Assembly: GCA_000621185.1 (NCBI GenBank)
Contig: JHYZ01000012.1
Location: forward strand, 124,001 to 188,000
Origin: Franconibacter pulveris DSM 19144
Lineage (GTDB): Bacteria > Pseudomonadota > Gammaproteobacteria > Enterobacterales > Enterobacteriaceae
DNA: 64,000 nt
Direction of reading: 5' to 3'
Shown: piece by piece, positions 9,683 through 18,114 of the stretch
Layout: each line of letters opens with the position of its first letter
Position numbering within the stretch: the stretch's first letter is position 1
Made by a program: the position numbers and the translations under genes
The notes under the pieces: model-generated
The model's input: only the letters and a program-made list of their open reading frames with translations
Database searches by the model: none
What the model was told of the DNA's origin: nothing

Positions 9683-9748
9683 TGCCTCGCTTCTACGCCC
9701 TCTCGACGCCCCCTCCTGCACGGCTTCCCTGCCCTCTGATAATCACCG

Positions 9749-10795
9749 TTACTGCACCAGCGTCACGCTATGGGTACTCGCCACGGGCGTTCCTTCCGCC
9801 TGAGTAATGGGCGCGGGCTGCGGCGTCGCCTTGACGCTCTGCATGCTGTTTACAGGCGCAACGGTCTTCGGCGCGCTCTGCATGGCGCTGACAACAACCG
9901 GCACGCCTGCGCGACGGGTTATCGCGTTATCGACAGCCATGGCGTCTGTGGCGGCGTCATCAATAAACCTGCCGAAGCTGGCGTTAATGGCGATAGGCAG
10001 CGTCTGCGGGTTATCCCAGTCGTTTTGTGAAAGCGGCTGATGCACTTCCACGTAGCGTTTGCCATCCGGTTCTTGTGAATATTTCACAGGCTCATTGATG
10101 ATTTGCACGCGAGTGCCCCACTCAACCTGGCTGAAGAGCGATTTGATATCTTCCGCCCGCATGCGCATGCAGCCGGAACTGACGCGCATGCCGATGCTCC
10201 TGCGCGCATTAGTGCCATGAATAAGATACTCTCCGCCGCCCTGCTCCAGACGTAGCGCATACCGCCCTAAAGGGTTATTGGGCCCGGCAGGAATGACCGG
10301 CGGCAGCTTTATGCCCTGGGCAAGCGATCGGGCGCGGATATTCGCCGTCGGCGTCCAGGTCGGGTTGGGGATTTTCTGGATGATGCGCGTTACCATAATG
10401 GGCGTATCACGCCCCTGCTGGCCTATTCCCAGCGGATAGACCTCTACGCGATTTTCCCCGGGCGGATAGTAATAAAGCCGCAGCTCCGCCAGGTTTACCA
10501 CTATCCCTTCGCGCGGCGTATCGGGCAGCAGCATCTGTGAAGGAATGACCAGCTCTGAACCCGGTTTTGGCAGGAACGGGTCGACTGTATTATTGGCCTC
10601 AAGCATCAGCAAGACGCCGGTTTTAAATTTCTCGGCAATGTACTCAAGGTCTTTTCCATCATTCGGCACGGTGTAGATTTGTTTCTGGCCGATAAGACGG
10701 CTGCCAGGCGGCGGCAGAGGATAATCCACCGCATAAACTTCAGCGGCGCCCAGAAGAGTGAAGGTAATAAGAGAGAAAAAGAACGCGCGTTTCAT
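9749..10795 (-). CDS. ldtE: L,D-transpeptidase LdtE
   Basis: The 348-residue periplasmic enzyme forms 3-3 meso-diaminopimelate cross-links in peptidoglycan. A Sec signal peptide covers about residues 1-22 (cleavage near VYA). A LysM-like segment follows ([17 protein letters not shown], residues 41-57). The YkuD catalytic domain spans about 97-235, with HGTN at 193-196 and the catalytic cysteine 209 in SSGCMRM. The last 50-60 residues are a low-complexity Ala/Pro/Thr/Gln/Val tail. The protein is slightly longer than E. coli LdtE (334 residues as I recall). It lies downstream of sufE on the same strand, separated by a hairpin. It converges with lpp, whose product is attached by sister enzymes. 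Confidence 0.95.
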   Translation of the reverse strand: MKRAFFFSLITFTLLGAAEVYAVDYPLPPPGSRLIGQKQIYTVPNDGKDLEYIAEKFKTGVLLMLEANNTVDPFLPKPGSELVIPSQMLLPDTPREGIVVNLAELRLYYYPPGENRVEVYPLGIGQQGRDTPIMVTRIIQKIPNPTWTPTANIRARSLAQGIKLPPVIPAGPNNPLGRYALRLEQGGGEYLIHGTNARRSIGMRVSSGCMRMRAEDIKSLFSQVEWGTRVQIINEPVKYSQEPDGKRYVEVHQPLSQNDWDNPQTLPIAINASFGRFIDDAATDAMAVDNAITRRAGVPVVVSAMQSAPKTVAPVNSMQSVKATPQPAPITQAEGTPVASTHSVTLVQ

Positions 10796-10841
10796 ACTGA
10801 ATTCCTGTATTCACCGGCTAAGCCGGAATGCTGAAAGACGA

Positions 10842-10862
10842 GCGGGGTAAAAAGTACCCCGC
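10842..10862 (-). other. Hairpin between sufE and ldtE
   Basis: GCGGGGTA and TACCCCGC form an 8-bp inverted repeat around a five-base loop (AAAAG on the plus strand). On the transcribed strand no T tract follows, so it is more likely an mRNA processing or stability hairpin at the end of the suf message than an intrinsic terminator. Confidence 0.5.
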
Positions 10863-10891
10863 GTAACAGGATGAAAGCTGTTCTTTTGAGT

Positions 10892-11308
10892 TTAGCTAAG
10901 ATTAATCGCTTTAGTGCGAATGGCGCGGATCATCGCTTCAAGACCCTGCGAGCGGGACGGCGTAAGGTGCTGAGCCAGAGACAGTTTTTCAAACCAGGGG
11001 CGCACGTCGAAAGCGACAATATCCTGCGCGGTCATCTGCTGATATAGCGAAAAAACCACGGCAATAAGCCCTTTGACAATAGCGGCGTCACTGTCGCCCT
11101 CAAGCTCAATAATACCGTCTTCACGCTGGTTCATTACAATCCAGACCTGACTCTGGCAACCCGCAATACTATTTTGCGGGTTATGCGCCTCTTCGCAGAG
11201 CAGCGGCAGCCGCTGCCCAAGCTCAATAATATAGAGATATTTCTCTTCCCAGTTGGCGCAGCGGCTGAAATTGCGCAGCAACTTATCTTTATCCGGCAAC
11301 GTAGCCAT
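10892..11308 (-). CDS. sufE: Cysteine desulfuration protein SufE
   Basis: SufE (138 residues) takes the persulfide sulfur from SufS on its conserved cysteine, here C51 in AGCQSQVW, and hands it to SufB. The length and the SufE/CsdE fold motifs ([24 protein letters not shown] near the C-terminus) are standard. It is the last gene of sufABCDSE, 12 bases after sufS, and is therefore made under iron or oxidative stress. Confidence 0.97.
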   Translation of the reverse strand: MATLPDKDKLLRNFSRCANWEEKYLYIIELGQRLPLLCEEAHNPQNSIAGCQSQVWIVMNQREDGIIELEGDSDAAIVKGLIAVVFSLYQQMTAQDIVAFDVRPWFEKLSLAQHLTPSRSQGLEAMIRAIRTKAINLS

Positions 11309-11320
11309 GCATTTCTCCCT

Positions 11321-12541
11321 TTAACCCAATAAACGATGAATGCGGATGAGGCCAGCCACCAGCCGGTCCACCTCTTCTTCGGTATTGTACATGGCGAGCG
11401 AAGCCCGGCACATGGCCGGCACGCCGTAGAAATGCATTAGCGGCATGGCGCAGTGGTGCCCGGTGCGCACCGCGATACCGTAATTATCCAGAAAGCTGCC
11501 GACATCATAAGCGTGGTGTTTGCCAAGGTTGAAAGCGATAACGCCAAGCCGCGAATCGGGGCCGTAAACCGTTAAATCCGGCACGTTTTTTAGCTGCTCC
11601 AGGGCGTAGCGCATCAGCGAGCGTTCATAGTCGCCGATCTCTTCAAGACCAATCGCCTGCACATAACTCATCGCCGCCCCAAGGCCGATAATGCCTGCGG
11701 TGTTAGGCGTGCCCGCCTCGAAACGCCACGGCGCGGCGGCATAGGTTGTGCCTTCGGTCAGGCTTACCTGGGCTATCATCGAACCGCCCCCTTCCCACGG
11801 CGGCATCGCCTGTAAAATAGCCTCTTTAACATAGAGGATGCCGATGCCGGTCGGGCCGTAAAGCTTATGCCCGGAGAAGACATAGAAGTCGCAATCCAGG
11901 GCCTGCACATCGACCGCGTGATGCATAACCGCCTGCGCGCCGTCAATCAGCACCTTCGCCCCGACGGCATGGGCGGCGCTGATAATCTCCTGGATCGGGT
12001 TTTCCGTGCCCAGCACGTTGGAGACATGGGTTATCGCAACCAGTCGGGTCTGCTCGTCAAGCAGACCCGGCAGCGCTTCCATTTTTAACGTGCCGTCCTG
12101 ATTAACCGGCAGCACGCGAAGCTCAGCGCCTGCGCGTTCGCACAGCATCTGCCAGGGTACGATGTTAGCGTGATGCTCCATCGTGGAGATGACGAGGTTA
12201 TCGCCGGCGCGCAGCTGGCTTTTACCCCAGCTGTTAGCGACCAGGTTTATTCCCTCTGTCGTGCCGCGCACGAAAACAATCTCTTCCGGCAGACGGGCGT
12301 TGAGAAACTTCGCCGCCTGCGCGCGCACGTTTTCCATCCGCTGCGTCGCTTCTGCGCTCAGCGTATGGATGCCACGATGCACCGCCGCATAGCCGTGGCG
12401 ATAGAGATCCGCCTCGGCGTCAATCACCGCGTTGGGCTTTTGCGCGCTGGCGGCGCTGTCAAGGTAGGCCAGCGGCTGGCCGTTCACTTCACGCGCCAGA
12501 ACGGGAAAGTCGGCGCGTACTTTCTCCACGGAAAAACTCAT
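11321..12541 (-). CDS. sufS: Cysteine desulfurase SufS
   Basis: This PLP-dependent class V aminotransferase-fold enzyme of 406 residues removes sulfur from cysteine, forming alanine and a persulfide. The PLP lysine lies in [13 protein letters not shown] (about residue 226). The catalytic cysteine is C364 in RTGHHCAMP, within the short loop typical of group II desulfurases, which need SufE for activity. It also acts on selenocysteine in related species. Its ATG overlaps the sufD stop codon by 4 bases (ATGA), indicating translational coupling in the suf operon. Confidence 0.98.
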   Translation of the reverse strand: MSFSVEKVRADFPVLAREVNGQPLAYLDSAASAQKPNAVIDAEADLYRHGYAAVHRGIHTLSAEATQRMENVRAQAAKFLNARLPEEIVFVRGTTEGINLVANSWGKSQLRAGDNLVISTMEHHANIVPWQMLCERAGAELRVLPVNQDGTLKMEALPGLLDEQTRLVAITHVSNVLGTENPIQEIISAAHAVGAKVLIDGAQAVMHHAVDVQALDCDFYVFSGHKLYGPTGIGILYVKEAILQAMPPWEGGGSMIAQVSLTEGTTYAAAPWRFEAGTPNTAGIIGLGAAMSYVQAIGLEEIGDYERSLMRYALEQLKNVPDLTVYGPDSRLGVIAFNLGKHHAYDVGSFLDNYGIAVRTGHHCAMPLMHFYGVPAMCRASLAMYNTEEEVDRLVAGLIRIHRLLG

Positions 12542-13812
12542 GCCTTGCCCCCTGCGAGGCGCTGGCCGATACGCGCCAGCACCTGCTGTTTCAGCGCTTC
12601 GTCGTGAATGCTCTCGGTGAGCTCTGCGGCGAAAGCGTAAATTATCATCTGCTGGGCGGCCGCCTCGTCAATCCCGCGCGAGCGCAGGTAGAACATCTGT
12701 TCGTCGTCGATGCGACCGACCGTCGCGCCGTGGCTGCATTTCACGTCATCGGCGTAAATTTCCAGCTGCGGTTTGGTGTCCACTTCCGCCAGCTTGCCGA
12801 GCAGAAGGTTGTTGTTGGTCATCTGCCCGTCGGTTTTGATAGCGTGCTGGGCCACTTTAATGAGGCCGTTAAATACCGCGCGGCCTTTATCGCGCACGAT
12901 GGTTTTATGCAGCTGACGGCTGTTGCAGTAGCCTTTGTTATGCTCAAGCCAGGTGCGGGTATCACACACTTCGTTGTTGACCGGCAGCGCCAGGCTGTTC
13001 ATGCGAAGCGTCGTGTTTTCGCCATCCAGCCGCGTGCTGGTGTGGTGGCGCGTGACGCCTGCGCCCAGCAGGAAGCTGTTGCTGTACGCGCCGGCATCCT
13101 GCCCAAGCCAGATATCGTTATGCGCGAAGTGGAAGCTTGCCGGGTTTTCAAACGCCAGCTTGTAATGGTGAAGGTGGCTGTTGGCGGCCACCTGCATGGT
13201 TAAGCGCGCTCCGGTAAAGTGCCGCTTGTCATCCAGGCTTACGTAATGCTCGATGACCGTGGCCTGCGCCCCTTCGGCAAGCTCAATGTGATGGCGGTAA
13301 TGCACCGTGTTCATCTCATCGGTTTCGCTGCCCCGGCTGATATGCATCAACAGCAACGCTTTCGCCGGACGCTGATTGCGAGCCACCCGGATGCGCGTCG
13401 CGCTGCGGGCAAGGCTTTCGGTGAGGTGCAGGAAGAGTTCCGGCTGCACGGGCGCAGGCAAACCTTCGCGCATCTCGTCAATATCCACCTCAAACCCGCT
13501 CGCGCTCAGCTCATCGCTCAGTTCAGGCGCGAAGCGGCCATCGACAAACACCAGGCGCAGCGCGTCAACGCTCAACGACAGCGCGTCGCGCTGTTCAGCG
13601 CTTACCGGCTGCGGCTGCGGCGCGACGAACTGATTGTTAAGCAAACCTTCCAGCGGCGTATATTTCCAGTGCTCATGCTTGCGCGTCGGCAGGCCGGCGC
13701 GCAACAGCTGTTGCAGGTGCTGCTGCGCATATTCAGAGCGTTGCCCTCCCTGCGTTTCAAACAGGCGATGCCACTGCTGCAGCGCGTTACTGCTGTTCTG
13801 TAAGCCAGCCAT
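12538..13812 (-). CDS. sufD: Fe-S cluster assembly protein SufD
   Basis: SufD (424 residues) is the beta-helix partner of SufB in the SufBC2D scaffold that builds Fe-S clusters in the cytoplasm. The C-terminal core has the conserved segment [27 protein letters not shown], including a histidine implicated in cluster building (H360 in E. coli). The start overlaps the end of sufC by 26 bases on the same strand, again pointing to coupled translation. Confidence 0.97.
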   Translation of the reverse strand: MAGLQNSSNALQQWHRLFETQGGQRSEYAQQHLQQLLRAGLPTRKHEHWKYTPLEGLLNNQFVAPQPQPVSAEQRDALSLSVDALRLVFVDGRFAPELSDELSASGFEVDIDEMREGLPAPVQPELFLHLTESLARSATRIRVARNQRPAKALLLMHISRGSETDEMNTVHYRHHIELAEGAQATVIEHYVSLDDKRHFTGARLTMQVAANSHLHHYKLAFENPASFHFAHNDIWLGQDAGAYSNSFLLGAGVTRHHTSTRLDGENTTLRMNSLALPVNNEVCDTRTWLEHNKGYCNSRQLHKTIVRDKGRAVFNGLIKVAQHAIKTDGQMTNNNLLLGKLAEVDTKPQLEIYADDVKCSHGATVGRIDDEQMFYLRSRGIDEAAAQQMIIYAFAAELTESIHDEALKQQVLARIGQRLAGGKA

Positions 13813-14533
13813 AGCCCTGCTCCTCCAGCTGTTTAACCAGCGTGAAATCGCCTGACTTCACGATGCGGCCTTGATAAAGCACATGGACGTAGTCCGGCTT
13901 GATGTAATCAAGGATACGCTGATAGTGGGTGACGATAATAAAAGCGCGCTTGCCGTCGCGCAGGCTGTTTACGCCATCCGCCACGATTTTCAGCGCGTCG
14001 ATATCCAACCCTGAGTCCGACTCGTCAAGAATACAAAGCTCAGGCTCGAGCACCGCCATTTGCAGAATATCGTTACGCTTTTTCTCACCGCCGGAGAAGC
14101 CGACGTTCACCGAACGGGTAAGCAAATCTTCCGGCATCTTCAGCAGCCTGATTTTCTCTTCCATCAGATCCTGAAAATCGAAACGGTCAAGTTCCTCCTG
14201 GCCGCGATGCTGGCGCACAGCATTCAATGCGGTCTGCAGAAAGAACTGGTTGCTGACGCCCGGGATCTCGACCGGATACTGAAAGGCCATAAATATCCCT
14301 TCGCCGGCGCGCTCTTCCGGCGACAGTTCCAGCAGATCTTTACCTTTGAAATGCACTTCGCCGCCGGTCACTTCATAATCTTCGCGCCCGGCAAGGGTGG
14401 CGGAAAGCGTGCTCTTACCGGAACCGTTCGGCCCCATGATGGCGTGCACTTCGCCCGGACGCACTTCCAGATCCAGCCCACGAAGGATCTGCTTGTCTTC
14501 AACGCTTACCTGCAAGTTTTTAATGCTTAACAT
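13787..14533 (-). CDS. sufC: Fe-S assembly ATPase SufC
   Basis: SufC (248 residues) is an ABC-type ATPase that is not a transporter; it drives conformational change of the SufB-SufD scaffold. Walker A is GPNGSGKST (residues 35-43), the signature is FSGGEKKRND, and Walker B is LCILDESDSGLD, the last with the SufC-specific ESDSGLD. It lies 20 bases after sufB. Confidence 0.98.
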   Translation of the reverse strand: MLSIKNLQVSVEDKQILRGLDLEVRPGEVHAIMGPNGSGKSTLSATLAGREDYEVTGGEVHFKGKDLLELSPEERAGEGIFMAFQYPVEIPGVSNQFFLQTALNAVRQHRGQEELDRFDFQDLMEEKIRLLKMPEDLLTRSVNVGFSGGEKKRNDILQMAVLEPELCILDESDSGLDIDALKIVADGVNSLRDGKRAFIIVTHYQRILDYIKPDYVHVLYQGRIVKSGDFTLVKQLEEQGYGWLTEQQ

Positions 14534-14553
14534 GTCTTATCCTTTCTCACGCC

Positions 14554-16041
14554 TTAGCCGACGCTGTGCTCAAGGCTAATGGCCAACAATTTTTGTGCTT
14601 CAACGGCAAATTCCAGCGGCAACTCGGAGAAGACATCTTTACAGAAGCCGTTAACGATCATGGAGATGGCATCTTCTTCGCTAATGCCGCGCTGCAGGCA
14701 GTAGAAGAGCTGGTCTTCGCCAATGCGTGAGGTGGTCGCCTCGTGTTCAAGCTGAGCACTGTTGTTGCGGCACTCTACGTACGGGAAGGTATGCGCCCCG
14801 CAGTCTGCGCCAATGAGCATCGAGTCGCACTGGGTAAAGTTGCGGGCGTTGGTCGCCGTCGGCATGATTTTCACCAGCCCCCGGTAGCTGTTCTGGCTCT
14901 GCCCCGCCGAGATGCCTTTCGAAATAATGGTCGATTTGGTGTTTTTACCAATGTGGATCATTTTGGTGCCGGTATCCGCCTGCTGGTGGCCGCTGGTCAG
15001 CGCCACGGAGTAGAACTCGCCGATGGAGTTGTCGCCCCGCAGGATAACGCTCGGGTATTTCCAGGTGATGGCCGAGCCGGTTTCCGACTGCGTCCAGGAC
15101 ATCTTGCTGTTTTCGCCTTCGCACAGCGCGCGCTTGGTGACGAAGTTCAGGATGCCGCCGGTGTTGTTGTCGCCCGGGAACCAGTTCTGCACCGTGGAGT
15201 ATTTCACTTCGGCGTCTTTGTGGATGATGACTTCCACCACCGCCGCGTGCAGCTGATAGCTGTCGCGCACCGGCGCGGAACAGCCTTCGATATAGCTTAC
15301 GTAGCTGCCTTCATCCGCCACCAGAATGGTGCGTTCGAACTGGCCGGTTTTTTCCGCGTTAATGCGGAAGTAGGTCGAAAGCTCCATCGGACAACGCACC
15401 CCTTTCGGCACGTAGATGAAAGTGCCGTCAGAAGCGACCGCCGCGTTCAGCGCGGCGAAAAAGTTATCGTTCGACGGCACCACGGTGCCCAGGTATTTCT
15501 TCACCAGCTCCGGATGTTCATGAATGGCTTCGCCAAAGGAGCAGAAAATAATACCCTGCTCCGCCAGCTTCTCACGGTAGGTAGTGGCGACCGAAACGGA
15601 GTCGAAAATCGCGTCTACCGCCACTTCCTTGCCTTCGCGCACCGGTACGCCAAGCTGGTTGAACGCCTCTTCCACCTCGTTCGTGAGATAGGCGTTGCTG
15701 CCGGTTTGCTGCACGGCGCCAGGCTCTGAGGCGCAGCTGTCATCGCAATTACCGCAGGAGGGCGCAGAGTAATAGCTGTAATCCTGATAGTTGAGCTTAT
15801 CGTAATGGGCGTGCAGCCAGTGCGGCTCTTCCATCTCCAGCCAGGCGCGATAAGCGCTCAGGCGAAATTCCAGCATCCACTCCGGCTCATTGCGGCGCGC
15901 AGAAATGGCCCGCACTACCTCTTCGTTGATGCCTTTCGCCAGCTCATCGGTCTGCAACCGGGTGAAAAAGCCCTCTTTGTAGTTCAGGTGGCCGCCGGTC
16001 CAGGTTTGTACATCGTCAGTTGCTTCAGTATTACGAGACAT
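14554..16041 (-). CDS. sufB: Fe-S cluster scaffold SufB
   Basis: SufB (495 residues, same as E. coli) is the scaffold on which nascent clusters form from SufE-delivered sulfur. The N-terminal part has the usual cysteines in the [14 protein letters not shown] region, and the core carries [28 protein letters not shown] split over two adjacent conserved blocks, including the cysteine and glutamate linked to cluster assembly. It starts 10 bases after sufA. Confidence 0.98.
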   Translation of the reverse strand: MSRNTEATDDVQTWTGGHLNYKEGFFTRLQTDELAKGINEEVVRAISARRNEPEWMLEFRLSAYRAWLEMEEPHWLHAHYDKLNYQDYSYYSAPSCGNCDDSCASEPGAVQQTGSNAYLTNEVEEAFNQLGVPVREGKEVAVDAIFDSVSVATTYREKLAEQGIIFCSFGEAIHEHPELVKKYLGTVVPSNDNFFAALNAAVASDGTFIYVPKGVRCPMELSTYFRINAEKTGQFERTILVADEGSYVSYIEGCSAPVRDSYQLHAAVVEVIIHKDAEVKYSTVQNWFPGDNNTGGILNFVTKRALCEGENSKMSWTQSETGSAITWKYPSVILRGDNSIGEFYSVALTSGHQQADTGTKMIHIGKNTKSTIISKGISAGQSQNSYRGLVKIMPTATNARNFTQCDSMLIGADCGAHTFPYVECRNNSAQLEHEATTSRIGEDQLFYCLQRGISEEDAISMIVNGFCKDVFSELPLEFAVEAQKLLAISLEHSVG

Positions 16042-16051
16042 AAGTTACCGC

Positions 16052-16420
16052 CTAAACTCCAAAACTTTCGCCGCACCCGCACTCGTGCTGCGCTTTCGGG
16101 TTATTAAATTTAAATATCTGGTTTAATCCTTCGCGTACGTAATCCACTTCGGTGCCGTCAATAAACGGCATCGCCTGGAGCGACACGTACAGACGCGCCC
16201 CGTCTTGTTCATAGACCAGATCGTCTTCTTTCGGCTCGCTTACCGTATCAAGCACGTAGCCAAAGCCTGCGCAGCCCGTCTGCTTGATGCCAAGACGCAC
16301 TCCAAGCAACGCCGGTTTTTGCGCCATCAGCGAACGGATATGATCAGCAGCGGCAGGCGTCATGGTCAGCCCCAGCCAGCTGAAGTCTTCCGGATTGAAG
16401 GTTCCTGAATGTAATTCCAT
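16052..16420 (-). CDS. sufA: A-type Fe-S carrier SufA
   Basis: SufA (122 residues) carries clusters from SufBC2D to target enzymes. The three ligand cysteines are present: C50 in KQTGCAGFGY, and C114 and C116 in ECGCGESF. It is the first gene of the operon; the long region in front of it carries a clear Fur-type box. Confidence 0.97.
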   Translation of the reverse strand: MELHSGTFNPEDFSWLGLTMTPAAADHIRSLMAQKPALLGVRLGIKQTGCAGFGYVLDTVSEPKEDDLVYEQDGARLYVSLQAMPFIDGTEVDYVREGLNQIFKFNNPKAQHECGCGESFGV

Positions 16421-16468
16421 CGCGCTACCTCACAATTGATTGCCTTTCAGGCGATAACACCATGTTAG

Positions 16469-16483
16469 TGATAATAATTATCA
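16469..16483 (-). promoter_or_regulatory. Fur-type box at the suf promoter
   Basis: TGATAATAATTATCA is a perfect 7-1-7 inverted repeat, the core Fur recognition motif, 49-63 bases upstream of the sufA start. Fur repression of suf under iron-replete conditions is established in E. coli. Confidence 0.85.
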
Positions 16484-16548
16484 CTTCAACCTCTGTTGAA
16501 CAGGGGTATTCGCTAAAAGGCACTTTTTAAGCACTTTTATTAAGCATA

Positions 16549-16569
16549 GACCTTCAGCTAAAGGAGGTC
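16549..16569. other. Hairpin that contains a perfect Shine-Dalgarno sequence
   Basis: GACCTTC and GGAGGTC pair with a 7-base loop (one G-T wobble). The 3-prime arm contains AAGGAGGT, an ideal ribosome-binding sequence, yet no start codon with a frame follows (TTG then TAA). It could be part of an antisense or small-RNA element at the place where RydB lies in E. coli. Confidence 0.35.
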
Positions 16570-16793
16570 AGGTTGTAAGCTTCTTTATTAATTTTTTGAA
16601 AAATAAAAAGAAAAATTCTCTGCCAGTCAGACAAAGTAAATATCCATAAGTTGTATAGAAAATACCTATTTATCAAATAGCCGCTTTAAAAACGCCTCCG
16701 TAATTTCGCGCTCTTTTCCAGCGCCACTCCACGCGTTGCGCGGATTCTGCGTAGCCGGCAACGCGTTAAGCCGAAAAATAGCTAAAGAATGAA

Positions 16794-16813
16794 AGGGTTA
16801 TACCGATAACCCT
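16794..16813. other. Perfect 8-bp inverted repeat AGGGTTAT-accg-ATAACCCT
   Basis: Stem arms at 16794-16801 and 16806-16813 with a 4-base loop. No strong T tract follows on the plus strand (ATTTCA); on the minus strand TTTCATTCTTT follows, which could make a weak terminator for a leftward transcript. It lies 125 bases before the lipoprotein start and may instead be an operator. Confidence 0.4.
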
Positions 16814-16937
16814 ATTTCACCAGAGGATAATGGTGAGACTGACAAGGAGGGGCTGAATTGCGCAGCCCACGCGATGACTGCAGCGACGATGCCCTGTTTA
16901 CTCAAGCAAAACGCTTTCAGGCGAATGGATGTAAGTC

Positions 16938-17666
16938 ATGAAAATTAAGGCAGTACTGGCGGCTACATTATTTTCTCTCTCCCTGACTTCTTGCTCTGCA
17001 TGGATACATGGCAACAAGACGCTGGCGGACGACAGTCAAAGCGATCGGCAATTAAGTGCGAAAATTGTGGATGGGAAAACCACGCGCCAGGAAGTAGAAC
17101 AAACGTTTGGGCTGAAAGCTGAAGCGCGCAATACTCGCAACAAAAGTTTCCCGGACGGAAAATATGCGCTCGCCCAATATATTGGTCATCTGAACGACCT
17201 TGCCGGAACTTACGCGCATCGTTCGCTGTATGTCGCTTACGACAGTAACAACGTAGTCGTAAATCACGCGATTACGACCAATAACTTCCGTGAAAAAAAT
17301 GTTTTCGAAAAAGACCCGGTTAACGTTAAAAACAGCGCCTTTGCCAGTTTGAATAAAGGCGACAGTCAAAGCAAAGTTGTTTCTTTGCTGGGTCAGCCGA
17401 GAGAAGCCACGTTTACCGACAACGGCTCTCTGCTGTGGATCTACAGCAGTACGGAAATTTCCCGCGACGCGTCATCATATATTCCGCTCTATAACATGGT
17501 TAAAGGCACCGAGTCCGGTCAATCAGATCGCATCTACGTTGAATTTGATCGTAAAAACCAGCTGACAAATTTGTATTCCGTCACGGTTAGCATTGTTCAG
17601 GGAACCAGCATGGGCAATGCCTGGGATTATCAGGAAAAAATCGATCGACTGGTCAAAAAATATTAA
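16938..17666 (+). CDS. Uncharacterised lipoprotein with two BamE-like segments
   Basis: The 242-residue protein has a lipoprotein signal peptide with lipobox LTSC (lipidated Cys19), followed by Ser20, so the outer membrane is its likely site. Two segments resemble the small BamE/OmlA-type fold often seen in envelope lipoproteins: DGKTTRQEVEQTFGLKAEA (about 48-66) and LNKGDSQSKVVSLLGQPREA (about 135-154), each with the pattern G-x(4,5)-V-x(2)-x-G-x-P/K. I do not recognise it as a named E. coli K-12 gene. It is monocistronic, divergent from suf, and has its own terminator. The BamE-like assignment rests on pattern only. Confidence 0.75.
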   Translation: MKIKAVLAATLFSLSLTSCSAWIHGNKTLADDSQSDRQLSAKIVDGKTTRQEVEQTFGLKAEARNTRNKSFPDGKYALAQYIGHLNDLAGTYAHRSLYVAYDSNNVVVNHAITTNNFREKNVFEKDPVNVKNSAFASLNKGDSQSKVVSLLGQPREATFTDNGSLLWIYSSTEISRDASSYIPLYNMVKGTESGQSDRIYVEFDRKNQLTNLYSVTVSIVQGTSMGNAWDYQEKIDRLVKKY

Positions 17667-17670
17667 TAAT

Positions 17671-17695
17671 AAAGGCGCCTTCAAGGCGCCTTTTT
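17671..17695 (+). terminator. Terminator between the lipoprotein gene and menI
   Basis: AAAGGCGCC-ttcaa-GGCGCCTTT plus T run; with the A run on the other side it can also serve the convergent menI-side transcript. Confidence 0.85.
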
Positions 17696-17703
17696 AAATA
17701 CAT

Positions 17704-18114
17704 TCACACCACCGCCGTTGTTAACCGCGCCGTACAGCAAAGCCTGTCCCGTTCGTCGAAGATGTCAATCTGCCAGACCTGATGACGACGCCCGACATGC
17801 AGGGCGCGGCAGACGCCGCGCACCAGCCCGCTACGCACGGAACGCAGGTGATTGGCGTTAACCTCAAGCCCCACCACCTGTTGTTCCCCTTCGGTGCAGA
17901 GATAGCCCGCGACCGAGCCGAGCGTTTCCGCCAGCACCACTGAAGCGCCGCCGTGCAGCAGGCCGAAGGGTTGATGGGTGCGGCTGTCCACCGGCATCGT
18001 CGCTTCAAGGTCGTCGTCGCCGAGGCGGATAAAGCGAATATCCAGCAGCCCCACCATATTCCCCTGCCCCATGGCGTTGAGGGCATCGAGCGTCGCGCTA
18101 CGTTTCCAGATCAT
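17704..18114 (-). CDS. menI: 1,4-dihydroxy-2-naphthoyl-CoA hydrolase
   Basis: This hot-dog fold thioesterase of 136 residues (YdiI in E. coli) releases CoA from 1,4-dihydroxy-2-naphthoyl-CoA in menaquinone synthesis. The motif [20 protein letters not shown] near residues 48-65 carries the catalytic glutamate and the HGG helix start. Its start overlaps the end of ydiJ by 4 bases on the same strand, so the two are translated together. Confidence 0.94.
   Translation of the reverse strand: MIWKRSATLDALNAMGQGNMVGLLDIRFIRLGDDDLEATMPVDSRTHQPFGLLHGGASVVLAETLGSVAGYLCTEGEQQVVGLEVNANHLRSVRSGLVRGVCRALHVGRRHQVWQIDIFDERDRLCCTARLTTAVV

Larger units (their letters stand above)
16421..16937. other. 517-bp control region between sufA and the divergent lipoprotein gene
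   Basis: The left end holds the sufA promoter: a Fur-type box (16469-16483) and an imperfect inverted segment AACCTCTGTTGAACAGGGGT (16489-16508) that lies where IscR/OxyR control of suf would be expected (weak assignment). Further right are two hairpins, 16549-16569 and 16794-16813. In E. coli the space upstream of sufA also encodes the small RNA RydB; I cannot confirm a homologue by eye. Confidence 0.5.

Noticed and set aside
14743-15729. Long frame opposite sufB (328 residues)
   Set aside because: Antisense shadow of a conserved gene; residue pattern mirrors sufB codons.
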